A stretch of 64,000 bases of DNA from Orientallactaga sibirica (lineage: Eukaryota; Chordata; Mammalia; Rodentia; Dipodidae): positions 186,001 to 250,000 of the forward strand of contig JAEOAD010000055.1 in the NCBI GenBank assembly GCA_036365145.1, written 5' to 3'. The notes below the pieces were generated by a model that saw only the letters and a program-made list of their open reading frames with translations, made no database searches and was not told where the DNA came from. The position numbers were made by a program, and so were the translations under genes. This document shows positions 55,139 to 64,000 of the stretch, piece after piece. How positions within the stretch are numbered: position 1 is the stretch's first letter; each line of letters opens with the position of its first letter.

Positions 55139-55381
55139 TGGGCTGAAGAGATGGCTTAGCGGTTAAGTTGCCTGCCTCCTAAGCCTAAGAACGCTGGTTC
55201 CAATCTCCAGGTCCCACGTTTAGCCAGATGCAAAGTGACACAAGGGCGCAATGCTGCACAAGGGGGTGAATGCATCTGGATTTCTTTCGCAGCAGCTTAG
55301 AGGCTGCTGGCATGCCCATCTCCATCTGCCTTCTTCTCCCTCTCTGTCTCTCTCTGTGTCTCTCTCCAAAAAAAAAAAAAG
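55139..55381 (+). mobile_element. B2-like SINE, long subfamily
   Basis: It has the CCTGCCTCCTAAGCC head but only one GGTTCCAATCTCCAG block. Confidence 0.9.
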
Positions 55382-55383
55382 AG

Positions 55384-55526
55384 GGGCTGGAGAAGAGGTG
55401 GGTTAGCAGTTAAGGTGCTTTTCTGCAAAGCCTAAGGACTCAGGTTCGATTCTCCAGGTCCCACAGATGCACATGGTGGCTCATGCATCTGGAGTTCATT
55501 TGCAGTAGCTGGAGGCCTGGCACGCC

Positions 55527-55574
<48 letters not shown>

Positions 55575-55592
55575 TAAAATTAAAATTAAAAG
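55384..55592 (+). mobile_element. B2-like SINE with (CT)n
   Basis: CT run of about 40 bases at 55530-55568. Confidence 0.88.
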
Positions 55593-55691
55593 AGAGAAAG
55601 ACCTGAAAGCTGTGTTCTAAACTCCACACACACTGTGGCATGTATGTGTCCCCCCAACTAAATTAATAAATGATATTAAAAGATTCTCCAA

Positions 55692-55876
55692 GGGCTGGGG
55701 AGATGGTTTGCTTGCAGAGTCTGACAGTTCAGGTTTGATTCCCAAGTACCCAGGTAAAGCCACACACCGAGTAGCACATGTATCTGGAGTTCATTTGTAG
55801 CCGCAAGAGGCCCCAGCATACTCATTTTTATTCAGTTTCTCTCTCTCCTAAATAAATAAACATTTTAAAATAAAAG
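55692..55876 (+). mobile_element. B2-like SINE
   Basis: Part of the head is deleted (GGGGAGATGGTTTGCTTGC). Confidence 0.8.
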
Positions 55877-55979
55877 AGATTACTAGTCAGTGCACTAAGC
55901 TACTTCACTAAGTGCTCTGTGCACACTGCAGTCATCTGAGGGTTAAGTCTCATTTTAGAATTAAGAGTCCTAAAGCTAG

Positions 55980-56053
55980 GCTGGGGTTGAGCTCACTGGT
56001 ATAGCCTATGGTTAGCATGGTCAAGGGCATGTGCTTTCCCTAGCACCAAAATA
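55980..56053 (+). mobile_element. ID-like SINE
   Basis: GGCTGGGGTTGAGCTCACTGG head; diverged. Confidence 0.55.
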
Positions 56054-56059
56054 AAAGCT

Positions 56060-56215
56060 GGCCAGGTGTGGTGGCACATGCCTTTAATCCCAGCACTTGG
56101 AAAGCAGAGGTAGGAAGACTGCCATGAGTTCGAGGCCAGCCTGAAACTACATAGTGAATTCCAGGTCAGCCTGGTTTAGAACAAGACCTCGAGAAACCTA
56201 AACATATAAATAAAT
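56060..56215 (+). mobile_element. B1 SINE
   Basis: Full monomer, moderately diverged. Confidence 0.88.
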
Positions 56216-56431
56216 GAAATACTTAATTAACAGCTGAAGGATAGATTCTAGCCTGTGAAGTGTGACCCTGAGCATGTTGCCCCATCTGCTTCTCCATAAA
56301 AGGGTGAGCCTGGATCCCACCATGTAAGCAGCAGTACCCAGTTCTAGCCCCACCCTGAACCAGGACAGTCAGAAACAAATCTGAGCCCTCCCTTCCAGGT
56401 AAGGGGAAAGACTCCTTAAAATGCCTGCTAG

Positions 56432-56628
56432 GGGGCTGGACCAAAGGCTCAGTATTTAAAGGTACTTGTTTGCAAAGCCTGAAGGTCTGGGTTCAGTTCC
56501 CCAGTGCCCACATAAAAGCCAGATGCACGAGGTGGAGTATGTTTACAGTGGTTGGAGGTCCTGGTGTGCACACACACACGTTCTCTCTCTCCTTGCAAAT
56601 AAATAATAAAATAATTTAATTTTTTTAA
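56432..56628 (+). mobile_element. B2-like SINE
   Basis: The GGTGCATGCATCTGGAGTT body part is deleted. Confidence 0.8.
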
Positions 56629-57250
56629 AAAAATGCCTAGTAGGGCTCTGAAGAGTTCCCTGAGTAAGTGGGGAACAGACTTGCTTGAGATATTCGGTCT
56701 AGGAGGGAGGTGTTTGCCAAGTGCCCTGGCAGACACTGAAGTCAAGGCCAAGGTTCACAGACAGGCCAGTGTGTAGAATATGGGCGGCTGAGTGACTTCA
56801 TCTGGCTCGAGCTTCTGTGGTGTGATGTATGTAGCCTAATATTCAGAAGTCCCTGGTTCCCAGTCTTCTTGGACAAATGAGTGATTCCAGGGCTGGCCTA
56901 CAGGAAGTATGTATGGGGTGAGCCCAGCGCATCTCACTGTGCCAGAAAGTAAGGAAGTACTGAAGGAAGGATAAAGGCCTAGTCTGGCAGACATGGGAGC
57001 CGGCCTGAGAGTCCGTACCATGACAGTGACGGATTCCTTAGTTTGCCAGACCTTTCCCAGTCTTACCACTGAAAGTCACAAGTCTGGGGAGACCTCAATT
57101 CCAGGCAAAGGAGGACAGTTGGCCACTCTACCATGGGCTAAATCTGGGACAAGCTGAATTAAATGACTAGCGAAAAAAAAGAAAAAGAATAAAACAAATA
57201 ATTATAGCAACAAATTACAGTCCACTAAATAAAATAAGAAAGCAAAGTAT
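56629..57250. other. STARD10 intron, single-copy
   Basis: No exon or repeat recognised. Confidence 0.45.
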
Positions 57251-57370
57251 GGGGCTGAGGAGAGAGCTCAGTCAATAGAGTGCTTGCCTTGCAAGGCTGA
57301 GGATCTGAGTTCAATCCCCGGTACCCACATAAAATGCATGCATATACACGCATATACACACATGCAAAAA
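57251..57370 (+). mobile_element. ID/B4-like SINE
   Basis: GGGGCTGAGGAGAGAGCTC head, GAGTTCAATCCCC B box, CA-rich end. Confidence 0.6.
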
Positions 57371-57412
57371 AAAACCCCTGCATGTTCATGAAAATGATCA
57401 TGTAAATAAATT

Positions 57413-57588
57413 CTCTAATATTTTATTTATTTTCAAGCTGAGAGAGAATGGACACACCAGGACTCCTGCCACTGCAAACAGAACTCCACTTGATGCATCT
57501 GGCTTTACGTGGGTACTGGGGAATTGGATCTGGGCCATCAGGCTTTGCAAGTCAGTGCCCTTAACCATTGAGCCATCTTTCCAGCCCT
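57413..57588 (-). mobile_element. B2-like SINE
   Basis: Part of the body is missing (CCACTTGATGCATCTGGC). Confidence 0.8.
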
Positions 57589-57613
57589 GTAAATAAATTT
57601 TTAGGAAAAAGAC

Positions 57614-57812
57614 AGCACTGGGAGACGGCTCAGTAGTTAAAGGCACTTGCTTGCAAAGTCTGCCAGCCAGGTTCAACTCCCCAATACCCACAGAAAGCCA
57701 GATGCACATGTGTGTGGCGTTTGCTTGCAGCAGCAGAAGGCCCTGGCATGCCCATTCTCTCCCTCCCTCTCTTTCTCTCTCTCTCATGATAAATAAAAAA
57801 TATTTTTGAAAA
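57614..57812 (+). mobile_element. B2-like SINE
   Basis: Slightly diverged head (CTGGGAGACGGCTCAGTAG). Confidence 0.82.
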
Positions 57813-57898
57813 GAAAACAAAGTACATACAGTCATGGATGCATAAATCGGATATTTGATGAGGAATGTGGCATTTGCATAGTTTCAAAATGCCTTCCT

Positions 57899-57993
57899 GG
57901 GCGGGAAGGATGGCTCAGCAGCTAAGGCACATGCCTGCAAAGGCTAACAGTCTGAGTTCGACTCCCCAGTACTCACACAGAGCCAGACGCTGA
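57899..57993 (+). mobile_element. B2-like SINE, 3' truncated
   Basis: The tRNA-like half only. Confidence 0.75.
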
Positions 57994-58350
57994 GACAAGC
58001 TCCAATGAGGGGACATGTTACATTTGCAAACATTAAGGGTAGACCTGAAAGCTATACTAGACTAACGGAGATGACCACGATATGAATGAGTGAGTAAATG
58101 AATGAATGGACAGATGAACAGATGGACTGATGGGAGGGATCTGATGAGGCAAAAGCAGACTGCAGAGTCAGCAATGCCAGATGGACAGATCCCTGTTAGC
58201 ATCCCACAAGCTTGTCTTCAGCACCCTCACAGAAGTCCAGGGAAATTGGTGTCACTTGTGTGCTGTGAAATGGAACCCTGGAGGAAAGTAAGCACCTTGC
58301 CACATCATACAGAAGAAAGCAGCAGGACAAGGGTTCAAAACCAGCCTTTT
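57994..58350. other. STARD10 intron with a possible MIR remnant
   Basis: GAAAGTAAGCACCTTGCCAC near 58285 resembles MIR; otherwise unique. Confidence 0.4.
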
Positions 58351-58505
58351 CTTTTTTTTTTTTTTTTTTTGGTTTTTTGAGTAGGGTCTCACTCTAGCTC
58401 AGGCTGACCTGGAATTCACTATGTAGTCTCAGGGTGGCCTCCAACTCACAGCAATCTTCCTACCTCTGCCTCCCAAGTGCTGGGATTAAAAGCGTGCAAT
58501 ACCAT
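58351..58505 (-). mobile_element. B1 SINE
   Basis: 20-base T tract, low divergence. Confidence 0.9.
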
Positions 58506-58511
58506 TGTGAC

Positions 58512-58632
58512 TTTTTTGTAGGTTTTTGAGAATGGGTCTTGCTTATATAACCACAACTAGCCTTGAACTTGAGATCCTCCTGCCTCAGCCTACCAAGTGC
58601 TAGGATTAAAGGCATGTACCATCATGCCTGGA
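58512..58632 (-). mobile_element. B1 SINE, diverged
   Basis: GGGTCTTGCTTATATAACC, then GTGCTAGGATTAAAGGCATG. Confidence 0.75.
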
Positions 58633-58667
58633 TTTCCTCACAAATTCTTTTTGGGGATAGGAAGAGG

Positions 58668-58800
58668 GGGGCTGAGACAGAGTTTCATATAGCCCAGGCT
58701 GGCCTCAACTCCCTATGTAGCCAAAGTTGACCTTGAACTCCTGATCCTTCTTCTGCCTTCTTTGCCCAAGTGCTAGAATTACAAGCATGTCCAACGAAGC
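58668..58800 (-). mobile_element. old B1 SINE
   Basis: GAGACAGAGTTTCATATAGCC with a diverged head. Confidence 0.65.
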
Positions 58801-58824
58801 TTGTCTTTCTTCACACACTCTTTT

Positions 58825-59003
58825 TAAAAATTATTTATTTATTTGCAAGCAAGAAGAGAGAATGAGAATTGGCATGCCAGGGCCTCTCGCCACTGCAAAC
58901 AGACTCCAGATGAATGGGCCACTCTGTGCATCTGGCTTCACATAGGTACTGGGGAATTGAACCCAGGTCATTAGGATTTGCAGGCAAGCACCTTAACCAC
59001 TTG
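58825..59003 (-). mobile_element. B2-like SINE, head shortened
   Basis: It ends at CTTAACCACTTGCTCCCC, so the final head bases are altered. Confidence 0.8.
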
Positions 59004-59012
59004 CTCCCCTCA

Positions 59013-59192
59013 ACACTCTTTTAAAAAAAAATTTGTGTGGGGGGGCACACCAGGGCCTCTTGCCTCTAAAACTAATTCCAGTCACTTGTGCCACTTTTGC
59101 ATCCAGCTTATATGGATGGATGGGGAATTGAACCAGGTCGAGCAGGCTTTGCAAATAAGCATCTCTAACTACTGAGCTCTCTTCCCAGCTCT
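59013..59192 (-). mobile_element. B2-like SINE, diverged
   Basis: Short tail side, body GCACACCAGGGCCTCTTGCC, head GAGCTCTCTTCCCAGCT. Confidence 0.7.
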
Positions 59193-60093
59193 CCTCCTCA
59201 AACACTCTTAACCACTAAGAAGCACAGGAAAACAGGACTTCTCTAAATCAAGTTTAGAAGCCAGAATGGCTTGGCAAGTCCTCAGACGTGTCACTTCAGC
59301 TTCAGGGGTTAGACTGCAACCCAGGACTGTGCCTTCCCTTGGGCTATGCTCATCCCTCCAGCTCTGCTGGGCCCAGGGCTGGATGCATGCTGGGAAGTCC
59401 CCACACTGCCCTGAAACTTCTCATTCTTCTGCCAGAGACTCCAGAACCAGAACTGTCCTCCCCCACCCCCAACTCCCTCAACCCCCACAGGCTGGTGACA
59501 TACTCCAGTGAAGGAAAGTGGCCAGTGGGGCTCTACTGGGAAGGTGGTAACTAGCTGTCGCAGGAGGGGTGAGTGTGGCCTGCAGGTCGGATGAGTGTCC
59601 ACAGGCATCTGCAGCCTGTAGTAGAGGGTCTGGCTCCTTTCCACAGCCCCAGGAGGCAGTGCCACAGTACCAAGTACAGTAAATTATATCCGGCTTTGTG
59701 CTTGGGCTGGCTGGCAGAGATAGCCACTCCCAACAAGGTGTAGTTCTAAGAGGCTTTGAGAGGAACAGGTGGTGGGGCAGGGCTGAGTCCCTATAGACTG
59801 GCCTATGACAGGAACCCACAGCCACTGGGCTCTAGGCCAGTCAGTTCACCTGGGTGGACCCCGGGTCCCTCCCTGGGAAGCAGGAAGTGAAGAGGGCTTA
59901 GTCTACCTCAGAACCCTGCTGGGCTGCAAAGCCTTGAAGGTCCGCAGCCAACAGAGTGCAAGTGCAGTCATGTTCCAATTGAGAAAATGGACCCTGAGAG
60001 AGCATGTGTCACCAAAGACACAATACCCTGTGTCCCCAGAACTCCTGTTTCTCCAAATCCTGGTGATGGAGATCGCATGAGTATATGGGGTTA
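59193..60093. other. STARD10 intron, single-copy
   Basis: No exon or repeat recognised; STARD10 N-terminal codons are not here. Confidence 0.5.
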
Positions 60094-60210
60094 CCCAGAA
60101 CTCCTGAGCATTGCCTTCACTCCATACCCCTCTGCCCAGAACTCCTGAGCATTGCCTTCACTCCATACCCCTCTGCCCAGAACTCCTGAGCATTGCCTTC
60201 ACTCCATACT
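60094..60210. repeat. 41-bp tandem repeat, 2.8 copies
   Basis: CCCAGAACTCCTGAGCATTG starts at 60094, 60135 and 60176 with no mismatch seen between the two full units. Confidence 0.95.
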
Positions 60211-60349
60211 CCAAGGCCCCCAGAGCTACAGGCAGAAGGGATTAGAGAAGCAAGGAAGGACAATGGGGGGGAGGGTAGGGGGACTCCTGAATGCTGAGGC
60301 AGGCAACCCCACCATCCAATGCCAGCTCTTCCCCTTGGTTTTCTTTGCA

Positions 60350-60537
60350 TTTTCTTTTTGACACAGAGTCTCGAGTAACCCCTGAACTTCTGATCCTCTC
60401 GCCTCCATATCCAGGGTGCCGGGATTACAGACGCGCGGCACCATGCCAGGTTTTGTACAGTACCGAGGATCAAAGCCAGGGCTTTGATCTAGACTCCAAT
60501 CTGCACTCAACTGACTGAGCTGCAACCCCAGCCCCCA
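60350..60537 (-). mobile_element. ID-B1 composite SINE (B1-dID type)
   Basis: B1-like part (GTGCCGGGATTACAGACGCG) then reversed ID head (ACTGACTGAGCTGCAACCCC). Confidence 0.7.
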
Positions 60538-60554
60538 GCTCTTCCTCTTGAGCA

Positions 60555-60665
60555 CAGGGATAGTAATAGCACCTATCCCCCAAGGATGTGGTGACTGAAT
60601 GAGGTCATGTAAGAAACATGCCTAACACATAGTGAATGCTCAACAAATAGCTGTTACTACCTGGC
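60555..60665 (-). mobile_element. MIR remnant
   Basis: On the minus strand: GCTATTTGTTGAGCATTCAC, then a partial MIR core. Confidence 0.65.
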
Positions 60666-62936
60666 AGGCTTCCATGAGAGCCACACACCTTCCACACCAG
60701 GAAAGATTAGATCAAGTCTGCACGTTGTACTTCCTGATAGTCTGTGCTTTGGTGCCCACTTCCTGACTTCCATTCACCCATCTACCACTTTCTGAAGCCT
60801 GCTGTGTGCCAGGCCTTCAATTGGGCAGTGAGAAACCAACTGGAGGCAAGCCAGACCTGGACCCGACCCCAAAGAGGCTCTACTAAGCAGAGTGAAGAGA
60901 GGCTGGGACACAAACTCACAAGACAGAATGAGCAGGGGCAGGTGGTGGGACACAAGAGCTGGGGTGACTGAGCCCAAAATATAAGAAGCCAAGCCACTGA
61001 AAGGGCAGAAAAGGCCATTTCAGGCAGGAGACCAGAGGCTGTGTCCAGGGCATGTCTCTGCCTACCTCTCACCTCTCTCCACCTGTGTCCGGAGCTTCTG
61101 GGAGCACAAGACAAAGGAGGAGTCCCTCCTCCCAGAGAAGGGGGGGGGCCTCCCTTGGGGTAGGCAGCAGGGGGCTCAAGGACCAGGGAGCTATCCATCT
61201 GAGATGAGAAGAGAAGTCAGATGACCTCCATGGGGTTGTGTACTGACCTGGATGGACAAAGGCCAGGGCAGTAACAAGTAAGCGGGCACACACACATCGG
61301 CCCTCCCTTTCCCCGCCAGGCCACACTCATATACAGGGGTCAGTGGTGTCCCTCCCTGTGGGACTTGTGGGGCACGTGGATTATCCCAAGGTCCTTGGAA
61401 CCTAGGAGATGATATCTTCAACCACCACTCTGCAGATCACCACTGGGGAAACTGAGGCCCAGAGAAGGGTTAGGGAAGGATTCCACTGGCTGGGTTAACT
61501 TCTCAACACCAAGCATTCAAGCAGTTCTGGGAGGGAGTGTGTTAAGCAGGCACCCCCTTCCCAACAACCCCTGTCAGTCACAGCCCTGACCAAGAAGCAC
61601 AGCCTCGGGAGCCACCACGTGACTGCGCATCCACAAAGCACACAGAAGCACGGGGATGGGGACCTCACAAGGGCTCAGACACCACTTCTACCCCTTTCAG
61701 CCCTCGCGTGGGTGGGAACCACTGCCTTACAGGGACGGAAACTGAGGAAACTCCAGTTGTCAGGAGTGTGTGTCGTCTGGCTTAAAACAGACATGCCGGC
61801 AACTCTATAGACTTTTGGTTCCTTGGCACTTACTACACAGCGCTCTCTGCGCTCAGGAGGGCTGGCTCATCAGGGAGGCGCAGCTTGTTGATTCTTTCTC
61901 AGACTCATTTTCAGATTTTACTAGGCTCAAAAGCAGGTTCATGCTTTCCTGAAACCCAGCACTGGAACTCTGTACTCAGAGGATCCTCTGAAAACCCTTG
62001 GGCCACCACACAGCCTGACCAGTGCCTCAGTTTACCCAGCAGCTCTGGACTATTTGCATGGAACATGCCTGTTCTTGCCAGAGCCTGGCTGAGTGGCCTT
62101 AGCTTGAGCAAAGGAAGGGAGTGCTGAGTCTCAGCACCTTAACATGTCGGATGAGGATCAGGCCTTCCCAGGAGTCCTGTGAGGATTAAAGGAGGCTTGT
62201 GCATAAAGCCTTCAGTGGCAGCTACCTTCCTCCAGCTACAAGTCCCAGAGTCTTTCCTGGTCTGTCAGGCCCTGTGAGCACTTTCCTGCTAACTCTCAAA
62301 AGGCAGGGTATACTGGGTCACATGCAGTTCTAAAAACCTCAAAATGCTGAGATTCCAAGTGCATGGCGGGGGGCGGTGCTCTGCACATCAGGGTCTTGCA
62401 CAGATCCATGCCTCTCTCACAAGCCATAGCCAGGTCCTGCACCCACCCCGACAGACCAGAAGAGGCTGTCAGAGTCAGACTTCGCGGGGCACACCTCAGG
62501 CCATCGCTCTGTGAGCAGCATGCACTCACTCTGCTCATCTGCCTGCAGTGCTGTGACCCCGCTTTATCTTGGTGGGCCTCGGGCTTCAGTAAGACGGGCT
62601 GCCTGGACAGAGCCAACAGAAAGGCTGGGCCTGACAGGGCTTTTCTAACCTTAGCAGGAGGCCCACATGCAATTGCTCCCATGCAATTCAGACAGCAGCA
62701 CAGCTGGGGGCAGACCGTTGGGCGCCTGTAAATCTCTGTACTGACATGACGACTTCCGCGTCTGCCATCATCCTCTGAAAAAGTAGTCCAGAGGCTGCGG
62801 TGGGTCAGCATTACCAATGAGCTGGTCCAGGGGAGATTGTGGCACTTTAATATCTTTAATAGTTGTGATAGTCAGAGAGAAGCAAATTAGGCAGGCAGGC
62901 AGCTAGTATACAAAGGCAGCCTGGATAGGAGCAGTC
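60666..62936. other. 2.3 kb of STARD10 intron, single-copy
   Basis: A MIR fragment lies at 61425-61490 (GGGGAAACTGAGGCCCAGAG). Open frames such as 62296-62817 on the minus strand show no STARD10 or other known features. Confidence 0.5.
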
Positions 62937-63030
62937 TCGGCTCCTTGGGAGGCTGAGGCAGAAGGCTAATCTGGGCAATGTAAACACTGCAAGTTTAAAG
63001 CCAGTCTGAGCCTGTCTCAAAATAAAAAGG
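62937..63030 (+). mobile_element. old B1 SINE fragment
   Basis: CTTGGGAGGCTGAGGCAGAAG to GAGCCTGTCTCAAAATAAAA. Confidence 0.6.
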
Positions 63031-63038
63031 AGCAACAA

Positions 63039-63122
63039 GGGCTGGGGATGTAGCTCAGTGCTAGAGTACTTTTCTAGTCTGCATCAAGACCTGGCTTGAA
63101 TCCCTGCTACTGAAAATAAAAA
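63039..63122 (+). mobile_element. ID-like SINE
   Basis: GGGCTGGGGATGTAGCTCAG, the best-preserved ID head in the window. Confidence 0.8.
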
Positions 63123-63448
63123 TTATGCTCAGGAAAACCATACAATAAGAAAAAAGTTTGGTTACAATATTCATGAGTGCATTATTACATTGGGAATTAG
63201 CAAATTATATTGCTGAACAGCATGAGCAGGCCAAGGTCAGTTCAGTTCTGATGATGCCTCCTCTTAATAACTGCACAGCCATGGAGGGCTGGGCCCCACA
63301 TCCCCCCACCCCCACATCAGACCAAGGGCAGCTGCTAAGCCAGCTCTACAACCTTCAGAAACCAAAAAAGAGAAGCTGCCAGAAATGTTCATGAATTAAT
63401 AACTCTAGCAATATGAGAAACTTCTATGGATGCAAATTTAAAGGCACG
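63123..63448. other. STARD10 intron, single-copy
   Basis: Nothing recognised. Confidence 0.4.
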
Positions 63449-63652
63449 AGGGCTGGAGAGATGGTTTAGCAGTTAAGGCGCTTGCCTGCAAAGCCTAAAA
63501 GGACCCACATGAGCCAGATACATAAAGTGATGCATGCATCTGGAGTTCTTTTGCAGTGTATGGAGGCCCTGGTATGCCTATTCTCCTTCTACCTACCTCT
63601 TTCTCTCACTCTCTCTTTCAAATGAATAAATAAAAATTAAAAAAATATTAAA
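63449..63652 (+). mobile_element. B2-like SINE
   Basis: It lacks the B-box region (CTAAAAGGACCCACATGAGC). Confidence 0.85.
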
Positions 63653-63780
63653 TACACAAAACAGGATAGAAATGAATACATGTGCCATGACTCAAGTGTG
63701 TACAAATTACATGCACTTCTGAAAAGAACTGGAAGGGACCAAGGAGTAGTTGCTTCCAGGAATCCAGAGATTTCTTTTTT

Positions 63781-63957
63781 GTTTGTTTTGGGTTTGTTTG
63801 TTTGTTTGTTTTTGGGTTTTTCAAGGCAGAGCCTTCCCATAGCCCAGGCTCCCCTGGAATTCACTATGCAGTCTTAGAGTGGCCTCAAACTCACAGCAAT
63901 CCTCCTACCTCTGCCTCCCAAATGCTGGGATTAAAGGTGTGTGCCACCATGCGCGGC
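63781..63957 (-). mobile_element. B1 SINE with target duplication
   Basis: GAGATTTCTTTTTT flanks both ends (63767-63780 and 63958-63971). Confidence 0.92.
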
Positions 63958-64000
63958 GAGATTTCTTTTTTTATTTTCTTCTTTTCTCTTCCTCTCCGCC

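Noticed and set aside
62296..62817. 173-residue minus-strand frame containing SGWVQDLAMA, superficially like the STARD10 N-terminus
   Set aside because: Only a few residues agree, with no splice sites in the right phase and no match on either side.

Overview
The window is mammalian nuclear DNA, almost certainly from a rodent. More than half of it is SINE-derived. There are 7SL-type B1 monomers, which read ...TTTAATCCCAGCAC... . There are also very many copies of a tRNA-headed B2-like SINE (GCTGGAGAGATGGCTTAGC..., then a CT-rich stretch and an AAATAAATAAA tail), plus ID, B4/RSINE1-like composite, MIR and a few ERVL-MaLR-like LTR elements. From memory, this B2-like consensus is typical of dipodid rodents (jerboas, Jaculus). 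The genus is an inference; the rodent call is firm.

I recognise two protein-coding genes, both on the minus strand and arranged head to tail as in the mammalian ARAP1-STARD10 locus (human 11q13.4). The last five coding exons of STARD10 lie at 52647-48977, with canonical splice sites, intact frame, stop codon, 3' UTR and an AATAAA signal. They encode 222 residues of a protein of about 291, covering most of the START lipid-binding domain and the acidic C-terminal tail. The exons for the first ~69 residues are not found and probably lie beyond position 64000. About 1.5 kb further along the minus strand, a CpG-rich segment (about 46.83-47.34 kb) looks like the ARAP1 promoter with a non-coding first exon. 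An 83-bp segment at 22918-22836 with strong splice sites is a candidate second 5' UTR exon. The ARAP1 start-codon exon (SAM domain and proline-rich linker, 169 residues) is at 11846-11299. No further ARAP1 coding exon is seen down to position 1, so the left end of the window is probably intron.

Layout from left to right: 1-11.3 kb is the first coding intron of ARAP1, with SINE clusters, a 46-bp minisatellite and about 7 kb of single-copy DNA. 11.3-11.85 kb is the SAM exon. 12-47 kb is the ARAP1 5' UTR intron region: dense SINEs at 14-29 kb and 32.8-35.5 kb, three LTR copies, a 29-bp minisatellite next to the candidate exon, and a 1.3-kb CT-rich minisatellite at 38-39.4 kb. Mostly single-copy DNA follows at 41-46.8 kb. 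46.8-48.8 kb is the ARAP1 promoter and the intergenic gap. 48.8-52.65 kb holds the STARD10 3' exons. 52.65-64 kb is STARD10 intron with SINEs at 53-59 kb.

The two genes act separately: STARD10 is a phospholipid-transfer protein and ARAP1 an Arf-GAP/Rho-GAP of membrane traffic. Human work links this locus to type 2 diabetes through regulatory variants between and within them. I see no exotic new system. The most unusual structures are a chimeric retro-insertion at 22.3-22.5 kb, a minisatellite that repeats a splice-donor-like word many times in the ARAP1 sense strand, and a pyrimidine-rich minisatellite just upstream of a candidate 5' UTR exon.
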